Assembly: GCF_014898055.3 (NCBI RefSeq)
Contig: NW_023601322.1
Coordinates: forward strand, 7,273,312-7,337,311
Length of the DNA stretch: 64,000 bases
Direction: 5' to 3'
Source of the DNA: Talpa occidentalis
Lineage: Eukaryota; Chordata; Mammalia; Eulipotyphla; Talpidae
The translations under genes were made by a program, and so were the position numbers. This document shows positions 37,430 through 47,390 of the stretch, piece after piece (positions within the stretch are counted from its first letter, which is position 1; each line of letters begins with the position of its first letter). The notes under the pieces are model-generated. The model was not told the origin of the DNA. It ran no database searches and saw only the letters and a program-made list of their open reading frames with translations.

Positions 37430-37640
37430 TCCTTCCCCATCAAGTGACATTTATGTTGTTGCCACTGTTTTATTGCTACGAACAGTGCTGCTATGAGCAT
37501 TCTTCTCTGTGTCTCGTGAAGTACAGCATATGCATACAAATAAACTTTTGAGAAATATACACTCAACGATTAAGAGGGGTTCTTTTTCCTACGTAGGATT
37601 AGAGAGCATTGAATTTTCTATGAAAACATTTCTTATTTTG
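37430..37640 (-). mobile_element. L1 LINE fragment, antisense
   Basis: GTTTTATTGCTACGAACAGTGCTGCTATGAGCATTC is the complement of an old L1 3' segment; it continues into GTCTCGTGAAGTACAGCATATGC. Boundaries are approximate. Confidence 0.65.
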
Positions 37641-37829
37641 AATTTTTTACATTGTGCCTGGGTTGGTAATTAGGATTTTATATATGATATAGGTAAATGA
37701 ATGTGGATATGAGTTAACGAATACAAACACATACATAAATAAAGAAGAAAATTAATACAAGATTGAAAGCTATGTGAATTCCTGACTACATTTCTTTTGT
37801 CATTTCTCTGTGGGTGTGCACTCTAAGAA

Positions 37830-37990
37830 AAGACTGCTCAGGTTCAGCTCCTACATGAGTCCCCTACTAAATGCAGGAACAGGGCAACTCAATTGCTCAC
37901 TGCCTCAGTTTCTCCATATGTAAAATGAGTGAGTAATAACTCACAGGTTTGCTCTAGGGAATAGACTATAAATCCAAATCATTAAAAATT
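37830..37990 (+). repeat. MIR SINE
   Basis: GCAACTCAATTGCTCACTGCCTCAGTTTCTCCATATGTAAAATGAGTGAGTAATAA is the MIR core, with a recognisable block on each side. Plus orientation. Confidence 0.75.
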
Positions 37991-39120
37991 CTGTCCAGAC
38001 TTCATTAGCATCACATGAGTTTGCTATTAGTATCTGATTCAATTTTACTCAAATATATTGAAAGCTTCATTGACAAGCATACATCAATAAGATATGGCTT
38101 GTTCCTTTCAAGATGCTTTCTATTGAATAGGAAAGATAAAGCACAGAGTCAAATCGCTTTAACATAGACAAGGCAGTATGTGATTAATGCCATGATAGTG
38201 ATAGAGGGAAAAAATGCTGTAAGATAAGATAGGAAGAGCACTCCCATCATGGAAAATTGGCAAACGCTTCATTGATGATGTAGAATCTAATTTATCTTTG
38301 AGGAAAAAAATATTAATTAGTACCCAATGAAGGGGAATGTTTTGAAGATAGATACATCTCTCAATAAGTCACTGTTAACTTTTTTTTAGGACAGAATCAC
38401 TGACATTAGTTGAAATTTTTTTTATCTTTTATTTCAATGCATTATATTTTTGTAGGTAATGGGATAATGAATGACTTCAACACATTTGCATTCATTTTTG
38501 TGTGTGTCATGCCTGTATTACATAATACAATTACTCTTCAATTTAGGAAACATAATGTTATATAAATAAGCACTGAAGGGGGAGGGCATGTGAAATTTGC
38601 CAATTTCTCACTTACACATTACAGTCTATTTTTTTAACATTACATTTTAGAAGTACAGATTCAAAATCTACAGAAATAACTGAAAGCACCAAAGGGCTCC
38701 CCCTCCAGTGCCATTCCTTCCAGTGTATCAGATTATGACCTACCCTTGGTTGACAGGTTTATCAAATACCAATATCCTAGGTATGGGACAGCACCTTTGC
38801 TCATTTTGGCCTTTGGTTATCAGACAAACAGACATTAAAGGGAGTTCTGTAACAAAACTGCCTATTGACATTTTGTACTGGTCTCAGTTGTTGGAACTTG
38901 CAGATAGTTCCAGCAAGGAACAATCAAGCCAATTGCCTGGGCAGGATAATCCTATAAAGGTTAACAAATGCTAATGCAGAGGAGCAGCAAAGTCCTATGA
39001 CAGTAGATTGAGCTTTTTTCAATTGTCAGTGTCTAGTAGGTATTCTGGTTTTCAGTTCTCCTGAGATATGGAACCTTATCAAGATATGCAATGCTAAGTT
39101 CTAGCCTAGGGAAGTTTGTT
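37991..39120. other. Unique sequence with one unrecognised ORF
   Basis: The part at 38690-39000 is richer in G+C and holds an 88-codon plus frame (38708-38974) that I do not recognise. No other supported feature. Confidence 0.45.
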
Positions 39121-39133
39121 AAGATATAAAAAG

Positions 39134-39242
39134 CTGGTGGTCCAGCTGTTGAGTACTGGGCTGCAAGGCTGCTGGCAACCTCTGCAGCTCTGGTTCGTTC
39201 CCCAGCCTCCAGCAAGGGTCACACCAAAAAAAAAAAAAAAAA
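39134..39242 (+). mobile_element. Head-only mini-SINE with own A-tail and TSD
   Basis: About 90 bp corresponding to the tRNA-like head and a short body segment (GGTGGTCCAGCTGTTGAG…TCTGGTTCGTTCCCC…AGGGTCACACC), followed directly by a run of about 20 A. The CCTCTCCTG body, the GGTGAATCC motif and the AATAAA tail are absent. Flanks AAGATATAAAAAG (39121-39133) and AAGATATAAAAGG (39243-39255) form a target-site duplication. It is therefore a separate retroposition of a short RNA, not a deletion after insertion. Confidence 0.85.
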
Positions 39243-39356
39243 AAGATATAAAAGGTTAAGTTCTAGTTCAGATGTTTATTAAGTCATGAGTCCCTAGGAG
39301 TTCCTTACAAGTGGGTAAATTAAGATATTTTGGGGGTTAAGGAGACAGAAGAATTG

Positions 39357-39623
39357 GGCCTCCCTGGTGGAGCAAGGGGTTACATCTCAGCAATAGGAAG
39401 CTCTCTGAAGCCACTGCAGCATGTGGCCAGAGTTCCAACCCTGGCCAGGGAGCTGACCCACATGGCACAGCCCCCTGTCTTGCCCGCTGCTCCCTTCAAC
39501 AGCGTATTTCAGTAGATCTGCCTGTTCTGTTCCCCACTTTGTCTCTGGTGAATCCTCTCACCCCCCACACCTGTAGCCTGCACCCTAGTTCTTGTATGCA
39601 CAAATAAATCTTTAAAAAAAAAG
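39357..39623 (+). mobile_element. tRNA-derived SINE, full length
   Basis: GGGCCTCCCTGGTGGAGCAAG head; AATAAATCTTTAAAAAAAAA tail. Several substitutions in the head, including the A box (GGAGCAAGG). No clear target-site duplication. Lies about 115 bp downstream of the head-only copy. Confidence 0.9.
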
Positions 39624-39803
39624 ATGTGGTAGGAATTTGTTCACTTCCTAGCTGCTGGGCTGAATAATAATCATATTTACTGTTTGTCAAATATTAACAA
39701 GCTCCTCTGTGATTTTACCATTGTAAATCATTAATACCTTCTAGTTGCAACTCTCAGCACCAATTTTTAAAAATAATAAAGTAGTATTTAAGCAGGAATA
39801 AGG

Positions 39804-39822
39804 TTTTTTTTTGGGGGGGGGG
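39804..39822. repeat. T9-G10 homopolymer junction
   Basis: Nine T followed by ten G, 50 bp upstream of the solo LTR. A likely unstable or sequencing-error-prone site. Confidence 0.9.
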
Positions 39823-39872
39823 CAATTACTCAAACATCAATTAAAAAAATACTTCTTTATTTACAATCATAA

Positions 39873-40456
39873 TGTAACAGGGTGGTCCCCAGGAAAGGGG
39901 GAGGTTCCCTGCCCCACCCAAGGGAGGGTGGAGCTGAGCAGGAAGAGGAGAAGCTGCAGAAGAGACTGAGGAAGGAAGCAGGATGGAGCCAGGAGACCTG
40001 GAGGAGGCGCGTGGAGCCTAGAGACACGTGAAGGAACAGCTTGTCTTTTGGTCGTGGACTGGGTGACACAGATGTGGGTGAGACCCGTGGGGAGGTGACA
40101 ATGGCAGCTTTTATCTTGATGTTGATTTTGCTCTTTTCCTTCCGGGCTTGTCTGGTTGTTTGTGACCCTTTTCTGTGGGTCCCCACTGGAAGATGCTTTA
40201 GACTTGTGGCAGGCTGTGGGGCCTTGCTCTGGGCCGATCCCATATGGATGGAGTTTTACCCACGAGGGGACGGGTAACTTTGGGTGCTTCATTTAGAAAC
40301 TAGACTCTTTGCCTTACCTGTATTGTTTCCTAGTTTTATTAAAGTTCCTTCCCATTAAAGTCTCCTATGTTTTGTGTTGATGCGGCGGATGGCAGAACCC
40401 ATTTAGAATAGGCAGGTTTGCGGGGTTTGGGCTGCCCCTCTCCCTGTCCTATAACA
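39873..40456 (+). mobile_element. Solo LTR A, ERV with 4-bp TSD
   Basis: Begins TGTAACAGGGTGGTCC and ends CCCTGTCCTATAACA, giving canonical TG…CA ends with near-inverted TGT…ACA termini. It is flanked by a perfect 4-bp duplication ATAA (39869-39872 and 40457-40460). Two ATTAAA polyadenylation-type signals (40338-40343, 40354-40359) lie in the last third, supporting plus orientation. No primer-binding site or internal region follows, so it is a solo LTR from recombination. A 4-bp duplication is usual for gammaretrovirus-like (class I, ERV1) elements. Long minus-strand frames across it (about 130-140 codons) are not genes. Confidence 0.92.
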
Positions 40457-40460
40457 ATAA

Positions 40461-41465
40461 CTCAAGTATGGTTTTAATATTGTTTGTGGGTGACTTCTTT
40501 TTACATCTCAAATCAAGAAGAGATCGACCTTTCTCAAGTGAGGTTTTAGGTTTGCAAAGCATAGAATCCCATTTGTCTATTTCTCTTTGGATGCAGGGAA
40601 AACTGTTCATATTCTTGACTCTGAAGTTCTTATTTTTAAATTGAATATGGAGGGAAGGAAGAATTAAGCAGGCAAGGAAGCAGCTCCTTCCTCTTTTCCA
40701 TCTGTTACCAGGAGAACCGCTTCAGTTGCTAGGCAGAAATAGTAATAGATATTAAATAGTGAGAATATAGTCCTTTCATTAGCACTTTGCCTCAGTGGCT
40801 TCAAAGAACCTAGAGAGCATACTTCTTCCAAATGTTTATGAAAGCAGCACTGCCATCAAGGTGGCCTTAGGCAGAATGAGGAAGCTGGAAACAAAGGCCT
40901 GGGGAGATCTGCCTTCTCTGGTTTAGCAACTTCTCCTCCCCAGGGGCAGGCACTTTTGTTCCTTTTCATAATTGTAATTCCCACATAACAAAACCTCCTT
41001 GCAAGAAAGGATTTGATCTCAGTCATTTACAGCATAGAATAAATATAAATCAATGGGTTACTTCTCTAAAGTATTTTTTTTTTTCAGCTTCCAGTGGTAT
41101 TGTGGAATAAAGTAAGATCTGTCCTCATTAAAGGAATTGCAGGCATCAGCTTTGCAGATGAGGGGATATTTTGCAGGAGAGACTTACCTTTCAAGTATGA
41201 AATGAGGCCACCTAGATTGGATCGCAATGCTGTCACTGTGTTCTCAACTTTTGTTGTATAAATCTAGAAATAGTAGCCTTTGAATTTTTTACCTTAATTG
41301 CCAGAAATATTTGAAATGAACTCTATCTGAAATTAGATAAATTGTACCCAAGGAAGCTTGAATTATGCATTCTAGAATATGAGGTTATGGGACCGCCTGG
41401 TTAGTATCTGGAAAGGTCATTGAACTGTACAATATTTAGGTAGAATGGTGCCTATGACAATTCTA
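40461..41465. other. Sequence between the two solo LTRs
   Basis: About 1 kb with no retroviral reading frame or motif, so it is not the inside of a provirus. A CCCATTTGTCTATTTCTC string near 40568 could be a short antisense L1 piece (low confidence). Confidence 0.5.
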
Positions 41466-41469
41466 CTAC

Positions 41470-42067
41470 TGTAACAGGGTGGTCCCCAGGAAATGGGGGA
41501 GGTTCCAGGTTTCCTGCCCCACCCAAAAGGAGGGTGGAGCTGAGCAGAGAGAGAAGAAGCTGCAGAAGAGACTGAGGTAGGAAGGAAGCAGGATGGAGCC
41601 AGAAGGAGACCTGGAGGAGACACATGGAGCCGAGAGACACGTGAAGAAACTGCGCTTGCCTAGTGGTCGTGGACGTGGTGACACAGATGTGGGCGAGACC
41701 TGTGGGGAGGTGACAAGGCGGTTTTTGTCTTGATTTTGATTTTGCTCTTTTCCTTCCAGACTTGTCTGGTTGTTTCTGATCCTTTTCTGTGGGTTCCCAC
41801 TGGAAGATGCTTAGACTTGGGGCAGGCTTTGGGGCCTTGCTCTGGGCCCATCCCACTCGGGTGGACTTTTACTCAGGAGGGGACGGGTCACTTTGGGTGC
41901 TACATTTAGAAACTAGATTCTTTGCCTTTCCTGTATTGTTTCGTAATTGCATTAAAGTTCCTTCCCATTAAAGTCTGATGTTTTGTGTTGATGTGGCGGA
42001 TGGCAGAACCCATTTAGAGCAGGCAGGCTTGCAGGGTCTGGGCTGCCCCTCTCCCTGCCCTGTAACA
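41470..42067 (+). mobile_element. Solo LTR B, same family as LTR A
   Basis: Begins TGTAACAGGGTGGTCC and ends CCCTGCCCTGTAACA. It is flanked by a different perfect 4-bp duplication, CTAC (41466-41469 and 42068-42071), so it inserted independently of LTR A. The two align along their whole length, with substitutions and small indels; by eye roughly nine positions in ten agree. ATTAAA signals lie at 41951-41956 and 41967-41972. Same orientation as LTR A. No internal viral sequence. Confidence 0.92.
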
Positions 42068-42071
42068 CTAC

Positions 42072-42575
42072 CACTGGCTAGAATGCAGTGGAGAAAAGGA
42101 CAGTTATATCTTCCAAAGAAGATTCGGTGCATTGAGGTCATTAGCAGCTGGAAGTGACTGCTTCATAAAAGTAAGAAGGAAGGAAGCCACAGCAGAGCAA
42201 AGACTGAGGCAGACTCAGCAACATTTAGGTCACTTCTGAATAAGGTGCCAGTGCAAGACACTTGGGCCTCAAAGGGAAGTAGAGAGGAGAAAGTTATTTT
42301 GATTAATGAGCAGCACTTGGTAGTTTCTGGTTTAAATCAATGTAAAAGCCGAAAAGAATAAGACAGAAACTACTGATTTTTTTTTTTCCTGCTGTAAAAG
42401 ATAACTTTCTTTGTGTTGTTAATTTAATTAAACAAGGAAGCCTACCCTGACCCCTATGGAATAACTGAAATCTAAACTGTTAATGCCTCAAGGTTACACA
42501 ATTGAACCTAAGGGCCAATTTCGAACAACCAGTTTAAGCTACAGCCAGTTAGTGTTGTCCTTCCTTGGCTTGCCC
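42072..42575. other. Unclassified sequence upstream of LTR-end match
   Basis: No named element. May include a degraded relative of the nearby LTRs ending at 42600. Confidence 0.35.
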
Positions 42576-42600
42576 TTTTCTCTCTCCCTGCCCTGTAACA
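42576..42600 (+). repeat. Match to the 3' end of solo LTRs A/B
   Basis: The last 19 bases (CTCTCCCTGCCCTGTAACA) equal the 3' terminus of LTR B. A looser match GGCTTGCCC lies just upstream (from about 42567), as in the LTRs (GGGCTGCCC). Upstream of that I cannot align it. It could be the end of a much older or different LTR subfamily, or coincidence. Confidence 0.35.
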
Positions 42601-43480
42601 TTTCCAGTGAAGAGTCCCCAGACATTTCAGTTTGGCGCTGACCAATCCAAACTGATTTTTGTACCAAGACATTCTTAAAGTTTTATTATGCCTCACTTCA
42701 TCTTTCAATACTTCACATTCCAAATGAGTTCTATTACCAAATCAGCAGTTGGAGAACAGTATTATTTCTGTCTTTCTTTTTGACCTACTGAATGCAGAAG
42801 CTACAACCTGAGGAACAAAACATGCACATTTCAATAAACAGTGCATTTCAATAAGGGGACGAATAAGCAGAGATAAGAAGTTGGCAGACTTATAAGCATG
42901 TTCTCAATTTGGCCAATAGAAATGCTGCTTATAGGAAAGTGAAGGATGGGTCTCCCCAAGATGCTTACACTAGACCTTCCTAAAATGTGCCCCTCTGGCG
43001 AGTAGAGTCTTTCAGGATGAGGTCATTCTAGGCCCTGGTAATTCTGGAGAAACTTATCACCACTTCTTTATCTGCCTAGAAGAATGAAAATTGGGGGTAA
43101 AATTCCTTTATTAGGGATTCTGCCAGAAGTACCTATTCTGTGGGGGAACCTTAACCTTTATGAAGGGGGAGGGGCAGGATCTTGAAGGAGCAACAGAAAA
43201 GGCACCAATTTCTCCACCGCACTTACATGCAGCGTTCCTGGGCGGTAGCTGCCAGCGGGGCCTCCTGAATGGGTGGCAGCTGGAAGAAGGGGGGAGGAAG
43301 GTGGATTTATAAATTGAGGTGGAACAAAGGAGAATAAGAGACACTTAGAGGAAAGCCCAGGGCTGTTGGGCACACGGTGAGGGGCTGCTTCTGTCCTTGG
43401 CTGGCAGTCAGTGATTTGCCACAACAGTTGCGGCTGTTGTATTGACCTCATGGTGGGGGAGATGGTATTTTGTGAATTTT
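42601..43480. other. Unclassified, partly GC-rich sequence
   Basis: 43130-43460 is GC-richer. Short frames on the minus strand (43111-43451) are unrecognised. It may belong to the degraded LTR suspected downstream. Confidence 0.35.
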
Positions 43481-43739
43481 TTTTAAAGATTTATTTTATT
43501 TATGCATACAAGAACTGGGGTTAGGCCAGAGGTGTGGGGGGTGAGAGGATTCACCAGAGACAGAGTGGGGAGCAGAACAGGTGGACTGAGTGAAACATGC
43601 TGCTGAGGGGAGAAGCAGGTGAGACAGGACAGGTCTGCTGCGTCATGTGGATCAGCTTCCTTGCTGAGGATGGAACTCAGGCCCTAGCAGCTAGCTTGAG
43701 AGCCCTGACTTAACCCCAAGGCCACCAGGGAGGACCTAG
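43481..43739 (-). mobile_element. tRNA-derived SINE
   Basis: Reverse-strand copy; the tail is TTTTAAAGATTTATTTTATTTATGC and the head end is GGCCACCAGGGAGG. A short duplication TGTGAATTTT / TGTAAATTTT (43471-43480 and 43740-43749), one mismatch, marks the ends. Confidence 0.9.
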
Positions 43740-44072
43740 TGTAAATTTTGAGTCTACTGTTCCAGCTCTCTGGGAACTGCCAACCCCTTTCTTGTGGTTT
43801 CTGCTGGTGCCTAGAAATTGTTCTGGTGCTTTTGGGCCTCAGCCACACCACTTTGGGCTGAGATTTTTTCACTGGGCATTTGCTTATGAGGTAATTTTTG
43901 GAGTTCGATTGGCAAACTGTAATTTGAAATCCTCTTCTCTCTCCTCTTATCAATTAAAGATCGTTAAGTATACTAAGTTTGTTTTCTTTGCTGTTACATG
44001 CCTGTATGTCTGTACCCTTAGAATGGGCATAATGTTTTTTTCCTCTTTTACAGTTTGGGGGTTCTTGGGTAC
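43740..44072 (+). repeat. Possible degraded ERV LTR end with PBS-like junction
   Basis: An ATTAAA lies near 43955. About 95 bp later the sequence reads CTCTTTTACA followed by GTTTGGGGGTTCTTGGG (44053-44069). In gammaretroviruses an LTR ending …CA is followed by TTTGGGGGCTCG…, the tRNA-Pro primer-binding site. The first 11 bases of the site match at 9 positions; the rest only with a 2-base gap. The left end of any LTR is not visible and no viral reading frame follows. The 123-codon frame at 43792-44163 has no recognisable homology. Confidence 0.3.
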
Positions 44073-45000
44073 CCCTCCATCACATGGTCATAAAATGAGT
44101 CACCCTCTCCTGGTCACATGTCCTGTTTGCCCTCAAGTTCCAGGTCTTTATCCCAATCCCTAGGTTAGAATATAAACCCTCGATTTTTCCCTTTCTGGCC
44201 CTGGGAGACACATCTACGTGAATTCTCCATACACATGTAGTTGAATTTGCTTCCCCCCACCCCCAGAACTCCTAATCTATCTGATATTAACTTGATCATT
44301 CTACCAGCCCAAGAAGAACTGAGACAAGTAGGGGCCATTTCTGCTCTCCACCAAAAGGGAGCTGAGTCTGATTCTAGCATCTAGAAACGTATTTATGTGC
44401 TCTTCATTCTATGACTCATTAGATCTACTCTTAATGTGTTCACCTTCAATCAGATTTGTTGAAATAAATTTCCAGGCCCAAGATGGAACTGCTCCTGCCT
44501 GGGGACCCATGTGAGCACACTGGAGCTCAGATGGCTTTTATGTCCCTGAAAATGCATCATTTGACCAGAAACGCAATCCATCTAGTCAGCCAGAGCCCAC
44601 ATGCAGAGCAACTCTGGACTCATACTTCTTTGTTCCTTATTCATTTTCTATTTTTTTTTTTCCTTGTTCATTGCTCATTGTCCTTTGAAAGGTTCCTGCT
44701 TTTGGTCCCATTTTACACTTTCCTGTATCCTTGGAAATGAAGACTGCCCTCTTCAAGAAGAATAAATTTTAATTTGGTTGGCACACCTAAATTGATTTTT
44801 TAAATAATGTTTAACAGACCAAAATCTTTTTTGAATTATTCTTAAATGGTATATGCATTGGTGTGGGTAGTCACCCTTTGATATGTGGATGTACATATCA
44901 CACGTACACACACAGAAAAGAATTCCAAAGCAAAGAATGTAGTGACACGCTGTGTGTCTGACGTTCCTCAATTTTTCTCTCCTGTGACCAGACTATGTAT
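44073..45000. other. Unclassified sequence
   Basis: An 85-codon plus frame (44483-44740) is unrecognised. The last 6 bases (ATGTAT) are the left target-site duplication of the next element. Confidence 0.4.
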
Positions 45001-45618
45001 TGTGGGTCTGCTAGACTAAAGCAGCCTGTTCAGCCACCATTATGGTTACCTGCAGTTCTGCATTCCTATACAAAGGTCAGAACTGCCCAGCCACAGTCAC
45101 AGGAGCCAAACCTTACAAGGTGCCTTTCGTAGCAATCAAGAGCAGAAAGCTTGATCACTCTGGGAAGGGTATGCATCAAGAGGTATGACCGGGAATGCCC
45201 AGGGGGGCTGAGGACAGACGCATAAACTTACTCCCAACTCATACATCATGAGGTATGACCGGGAATGCCGGGGGGGCCGAGGACCGATGTATCACAAGGG
45301 ACCCCAGACGCTGATCGGTGGAATGTCTTGTTGATAAGATTAGGACCGTGGCCAGGGGTCTGGGGTCTAGTTTTGATGACATAACTTGGCCATAAAGCTG
45401 CTAACATGGTCAGCAGACTCGTGTTCCCCAAGCCCTAGATGACATCCCTGAGTTTCACACATCCTTTTCTCCTTGTCCTCCTAACGCCCGTAGCTGATGC
45501 TCTGTGATTATTCTATCAATAACGACAGCCAGGATCTTGCTCTCAGCAGCATCCTCCCTTGTGCAGCCTGCTGCATGACTCCCGTGTCTTTGTCAGTGTG
45601 GGGTTGCCCGACGCAACA
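45001..45618 (+). mobile_element. Solo LTR with 6-bp TSD, class II ERV-like
   Basis: Starts TGTGGGTCTGC, ends GCCCGACGCAACA, and is flanked by a perfect 6-bp duplication ATGTAT (44995-45000 and 45619-45624). TG…CA ends plus a 6-bp duplication are characteristic of betaretrovirus-like (class II, ERVK group) LTRs. Orientation is inferred from the TGTGGG start; a CATAAAG TATA-like string (near 45392) and an AATAAC weak signal (near 45519) are consistent with U3-R-U5 in plus. It contains a direct repeat in the putative U3. Not related to LTRs A/B. No internal viral genes are present. Confidence 0.88.
45173..45291 (+). repeat. Direct repeat in putative U3
   Basis: AGGTATGACCGGGAATGCC occurs at 45181-45199 and 45251-45269, a 70-bp period. 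The homology extends about 15-20 bp beyond on the right (GGGGGGC.GAGGAC) and a few bases on the left. The position and spacing resemble the tandem enhancer repeats of retroviral U3 regions, which is an inference. Confidence 0.85.
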
Positions 45619-45624
45619 ATGTAT

Positions 45625-46379
45625 GACCTAATTCTGGCTGGAGACAACTTCAGAAAGAGGTGTTTTAAAATTAGCTGTAACTATCAATACGAAGGATATA
45701 ACTTATAGAAAGCCCCAGGGAATTGTACTATATATACAGGCGGAAAGAAGAGAGATTATAGGCTCATATAGCCATGAATGCCCTATTATATTTCATAATA
45801 ATGTTAAAATCATACATATATACTTTCTTGAAGTGCCAGTCTTTTCAAACTGTCTAAAAATTCTCTCCCTCTCGCAAACTGCATCTTAGCTAATCATTAG
45901 TACTTGCTTTGACAAAATTAAACATTTGTACTTATTTTTTAGCTATGCCAAAAACATTAAATTTGTCTCTTTAAAAAAGACAATAAAATCTTCAGGGACA
46001 ACAACTTTGTCTACACTTCAAAAACAGTCATTAAAGCACTGTCATAAAGTGGAACCCCTACTGAATTCTTAGTATCTGCCATTTCACGTGCATGGTGGGA
46101 AGGCAGGCAGGCCGGGAGGAAAAGAGAAAGAAAAAAAAAAAAAAGATTGAGAAGGAAGACAAAGGTAGAAATTAGAGAAGGGGAAGGGAAAATACTTAAA
46201 AGTACAAAAAACACTATTTACTTATTTGAGTTCTTCTTAAATTCTACAAGATCAGGCATCAGTTTCTGTTTGTTTTAATCCAGTGTCCTGTAGATGCTGG
46301 ATTAGGCATTCAGTGTGTTTTGAATGAATAAATTACTGAACAATCCAGTAAGTTTGTAATTCTACTATTGCCATTCTGG
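45625..46379. other. Unique sequence, nothing recognised
   Basis: An A-rich run lies at about 46121-46144; no supported element. Confidence 0.45.
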
Positions 46380-46640
46380 TCCAATCCACCATCTTTCGCC
46401 CGAATTATTGCAATCCTATCTTAACCAGACTCCCTGTGAATAATCTTTCCCACTTAACTGGATGCCCCACTAACACCCCTTTCCTGCCAGTACCTTCACA
46501 CAGTCAATATTTCTACAGTGCTGGATTAGAAGTTCCATAAGATAAGAGACTGGATATTCCTTACACCACTGACATAGTTCCCACTTTCTGGAACCCACCT
46601 TGATGCATAAGAAACACTCAGTAATGGCTTATGGAATAAA
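46380..46640 (+). repeat. Possible L2 LINE 3' end
   Basis: GTGCTGGATTAGAAGTTCCATAAGATAAGAGACTGGATATTCC resembles the L2 'agactgtaagctccatgagggcaggga' block. It is followed by CACTGACATAGTTCCCAC and a decayed CACTCAGTAATGGCTTATGG end. Confidence 0.5.
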
Positions 46641-47345
46641 AAGAAATTGCAAACACATGTCCTTCTTTCTCTAAATTGCCTTCAATTTTTTCTAGCATCC
46701 TCTCCAAAATAGACTTCTGCATTGGAGTATCTTCTGCTTAGGGGGATGAGCATGTTGGAGCACAATGTACCTATCAGAATATGTGGCTGTTAAAAGTTTG
46801 AACGGAAAGAATTGAAGGCTGACAGAACCATTCAGAAAGTTGGTGGGACAGAGGTCAGAGAAACTGTCACCAATGATATTAGCCTCCTACTTCAAAGCAG
46901 ATCATCCTGAAAGCCTCTCCCAGTCACACTGAAAATCCAAGATCACCTCACCCGGAAGGCTTGTCAGTCTCACCAACCTCTGGAAAGCTCTTCCTTCTAT
47001 TTCAATCTCCATCATTAGCATCAGTGATGCTGGGAAAATCTCCCAGTGGCTATTTTGGACCTGACATCTGTTTGTGCACATTTAACAGTGCATCTGGAGA
47101 ATGACCTGCCTTTCTCATTTGCCCCCAAATATTTGTAATTGCTTATTGTTGGCAGATTCTAACTTGTTATGCACAGGAGGAAGGAATTCCTGGGGGATTT
47201 GACTTCTCTGTAATGCAAGTGGGTGCAGTCTCCAATGTGGGTGGCAGTGCTGGTACATTGAAAGCAAATAGCCATGTGCACACTTTTAAAATTAGGAAGT
47301 TGGGAATCTTGTGAAAAGATACTGCTTCCCCTCCTTTCTCTCTTG
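46641..47345. other. Unique sequence, nothing recognised
   Basis: No supported element. Confidence 0.45.
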
Positions 47346-47346
47346 C

Positions 47347-47389
<43 letters not shown>

Positions 47390-47390
47390 A
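47346..47390. repeat. (TC)n(CA)n microsatellite
   Basis: About a dozen TC units pass directly into about ten CA units. Confidence 0.95.

Noticed and set aside
39857..40292. Minus-strand ORFs of 128 and 141 codons, with a similar 134-codon frame at 41452-41856
   Set aside because: They lie antisense within the two solo LTRs and resemble each other only because the LTRs do. They read Pro/Ser-rich in several frames and have no recognisable viral or host domain.
39869..42071. A single short provirus bounded by LTR A and LTR B
   Set aside because: Each LTR has its own different 4-bp duplication, and the 1-kb interval has no primer-binding site, polypurine tract or viral frame.
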